Assembly: GCA_018969405.1 (NCBI GenBank)
Contig: JAGWYK010000013.1
Location: forward strand, 1 to 42,166
Reading direction: 5' to 3'
Source of the DNA: Acidobacteriota bacterium
GTDB taxonomy: Bacteria; Actinomycetota; Acidimicrobiia; Acidimicrobiales; Acidimicrobilacustridaceae
Length of the DNA stretch: 42,166 nucleotides
Positions 41,777 through 42,166 of this stretch are shown piece by piece. Below the pieces are notes generated by a model. That model searched no databases. It was given only the letters and a program-made list of their open reading frames with translations, and was not told the origin of the DNA. Each line of letters starts with the position of its first letter. Position 1 is the stretch's first letter. Position numbers and translations under genes: made by a program.

Positions 41777-42166
41777 TCAGTCCACCTCCGGGATCCGTGC
41801 CCCACTGAGGTCGAGGCCGGGGGCGACCTCCACCTCGTGTCCGACCACGGTCAGGTCGCGCAGTCTCGCCTCGGCACCGATCCGTGACCGGGCGCCCACG
41901 ATGGACCCGACGATACTCGATCCCGCCTCCAGCCGAGCTCCGGGGAGCACCACCGAGTCGAGCAGCTCCACCCCGTGGCCGACCGAGGCTCCTGCCATGA
42001 CCACCGAATGCTCGACGGTCGCATCGGCGTCGAGGGCGACGGAGGGATGGATCGCCGCCTCGAGCCGACCGCGTCGGCCATCGATGATGTCGAACTGGGC
42101 CTGCAGGTACGACGCCGGTGTGCCGGCGTCGAGCCAGTAGGCGTCGCTCTGCACGGCGAACAGCGC
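41777..42166 (-). CDS. sugar-nucleotide pyrophosphorylase, C-terminal part (probably mannose-1-phosphate guanylyltransferase)
   Basis: The last 129 residues of a protein whose beginning lies beyond the right edge of the window. The visible part starts with AVQSDAYWLDAGTPASYLQA, the end of a nucleotidyltransferase domain, and continues with a left-handed beta-helix of imperfect hexapeptides (VEHSVVMAGASVGHGVELLD and onward). This is the layout of NDP-sugar pyrophosphorylases. In mycobacteria the gene beside fbiA-fbiB makes GDP-mannose, and gmd here needs that product, so GDP-mannose formation is the favoured role. A glucose-1-phosphate or other nucleotidyltransferase cannot be excluded without the N-terminal domain. 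Confidence 0.8.
   Translation of the reverse strand, partial: ALFAVQSDAYWLDAGTPASYLQAQFDIIDGRRGRLEAAIHPSVALDADATVEHSVVMAGASVGHGVELLDSVVLPGARLEAGSSIVGSIVGARSRIGAEARLRDLTVVGHEVEVAPGLDLSGARIPEVD

Overview
The window is a gene-dense, very GC-rich (roughly 70 %) stretch of chromosome from an actinobacterium. The evidence is coenzyme F420 genes (cofD, cofE), the actinobacterial families DUF3499 and DUF5719, a SARP-type DNA-binding domain, strong GC bias at third codon positions and many leaderless promoters of the TAnnnT type directly in front of start codons. The order secA - comF - ahcY - sugar-phosphate isomerase - Trm112 - phosphomannomutase - DUF3499, together with DUF5719, a large GT2 glycosyltransferase and cofD-cofE beside a sugar-nucleotide pyrophosphorylase, resembles the secA1/ahcY/manB/fbiAB neighbourhood of mycobacteria and other Actinomycetota. 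A deep-branching class such as Acidimicrobiia is my inference from overall character, not something proven here. No insertion sequence, phage gene or CRISPR array was seen, and no gene-free stretch exceeds 300 bases.

Layout. 1-2.5 kb (minus strand): the 5' part of a tRNA-Leu cut by the window edge, an M3 oligopeptidase (pepF) and a small SRPBCC protein. 2.5-7.2 kb (minus): a thiamine operon, TPP riboswitch - thiN - thiB - thiP - thiQ, for uptake of thiamine and its conversion to thiamine diphosphate. 7.3-9.5 kb (plus): a haloalkane dehalogenase of subfamily I, a long-chain-type acyl-CoA dehydrogenase and a 36-residue membrane peptide. 9.6-11.5 kb: a divergent regulator pair, a SARP-like DNA-binding domain without its partner domains and a protein with two TetR units in one chain, with a near-perfect 20-bp palindrome over the TetR promoter. 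11.5-15 kb (plus): a polytopic GT-C-like membrane protein followed by an ABC-F ATPase. 15-28 kb (minus): secA-prfB, comF, ahcY-SDR, and the run CPBP protease - membrane protein fused in frame to phosphomannomutase - Trm112 - PGI/PMI. 28.1-30.3 kb (plus): DUF3499 and ftsH. 30.4-35.7 kb (minus): a GT2/membrane glycosyltransferase, DUF5719 and a membrane-anchored thioredoxin-like protein. 35.7-40.8 kb (plus): a 64-residue unknown, a GT4 glycosyltransferase, rmd, gmd, cofD, cofE. 40.8-42.2 kb (minus): a sugar-nucleotide pyrophosphorylase cut by the edge, then galE.

How the genes fit together. PGI/PMI, phosphomannomutase, the edge pyrophosphorylase (if it is the GDP-mannose type), Gmd and Rmd would form a complete route from fructose-6-phosphate to GDP-6-deoxyhexose, probably GDP-D-rhamnose. 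The GT4, GT2 and GT-C-like proteins are plausible users of such sugars in the cell envelope. The thiamine operon appears to be controlled by its riboswitch, and the dehalogenase and regulator pair look like accessory functions.

The most unusual points are the in-frame fusion of a polytopic membrane protein to a complete phosphomannomutase that also carries its own internal leaderless promoter, the double TetR protein with its palindrome, a set of about a dozen promoters whose -10 box lies 6-11 nt before the start codon, and a tRNA-Leu with anticodon AAG.
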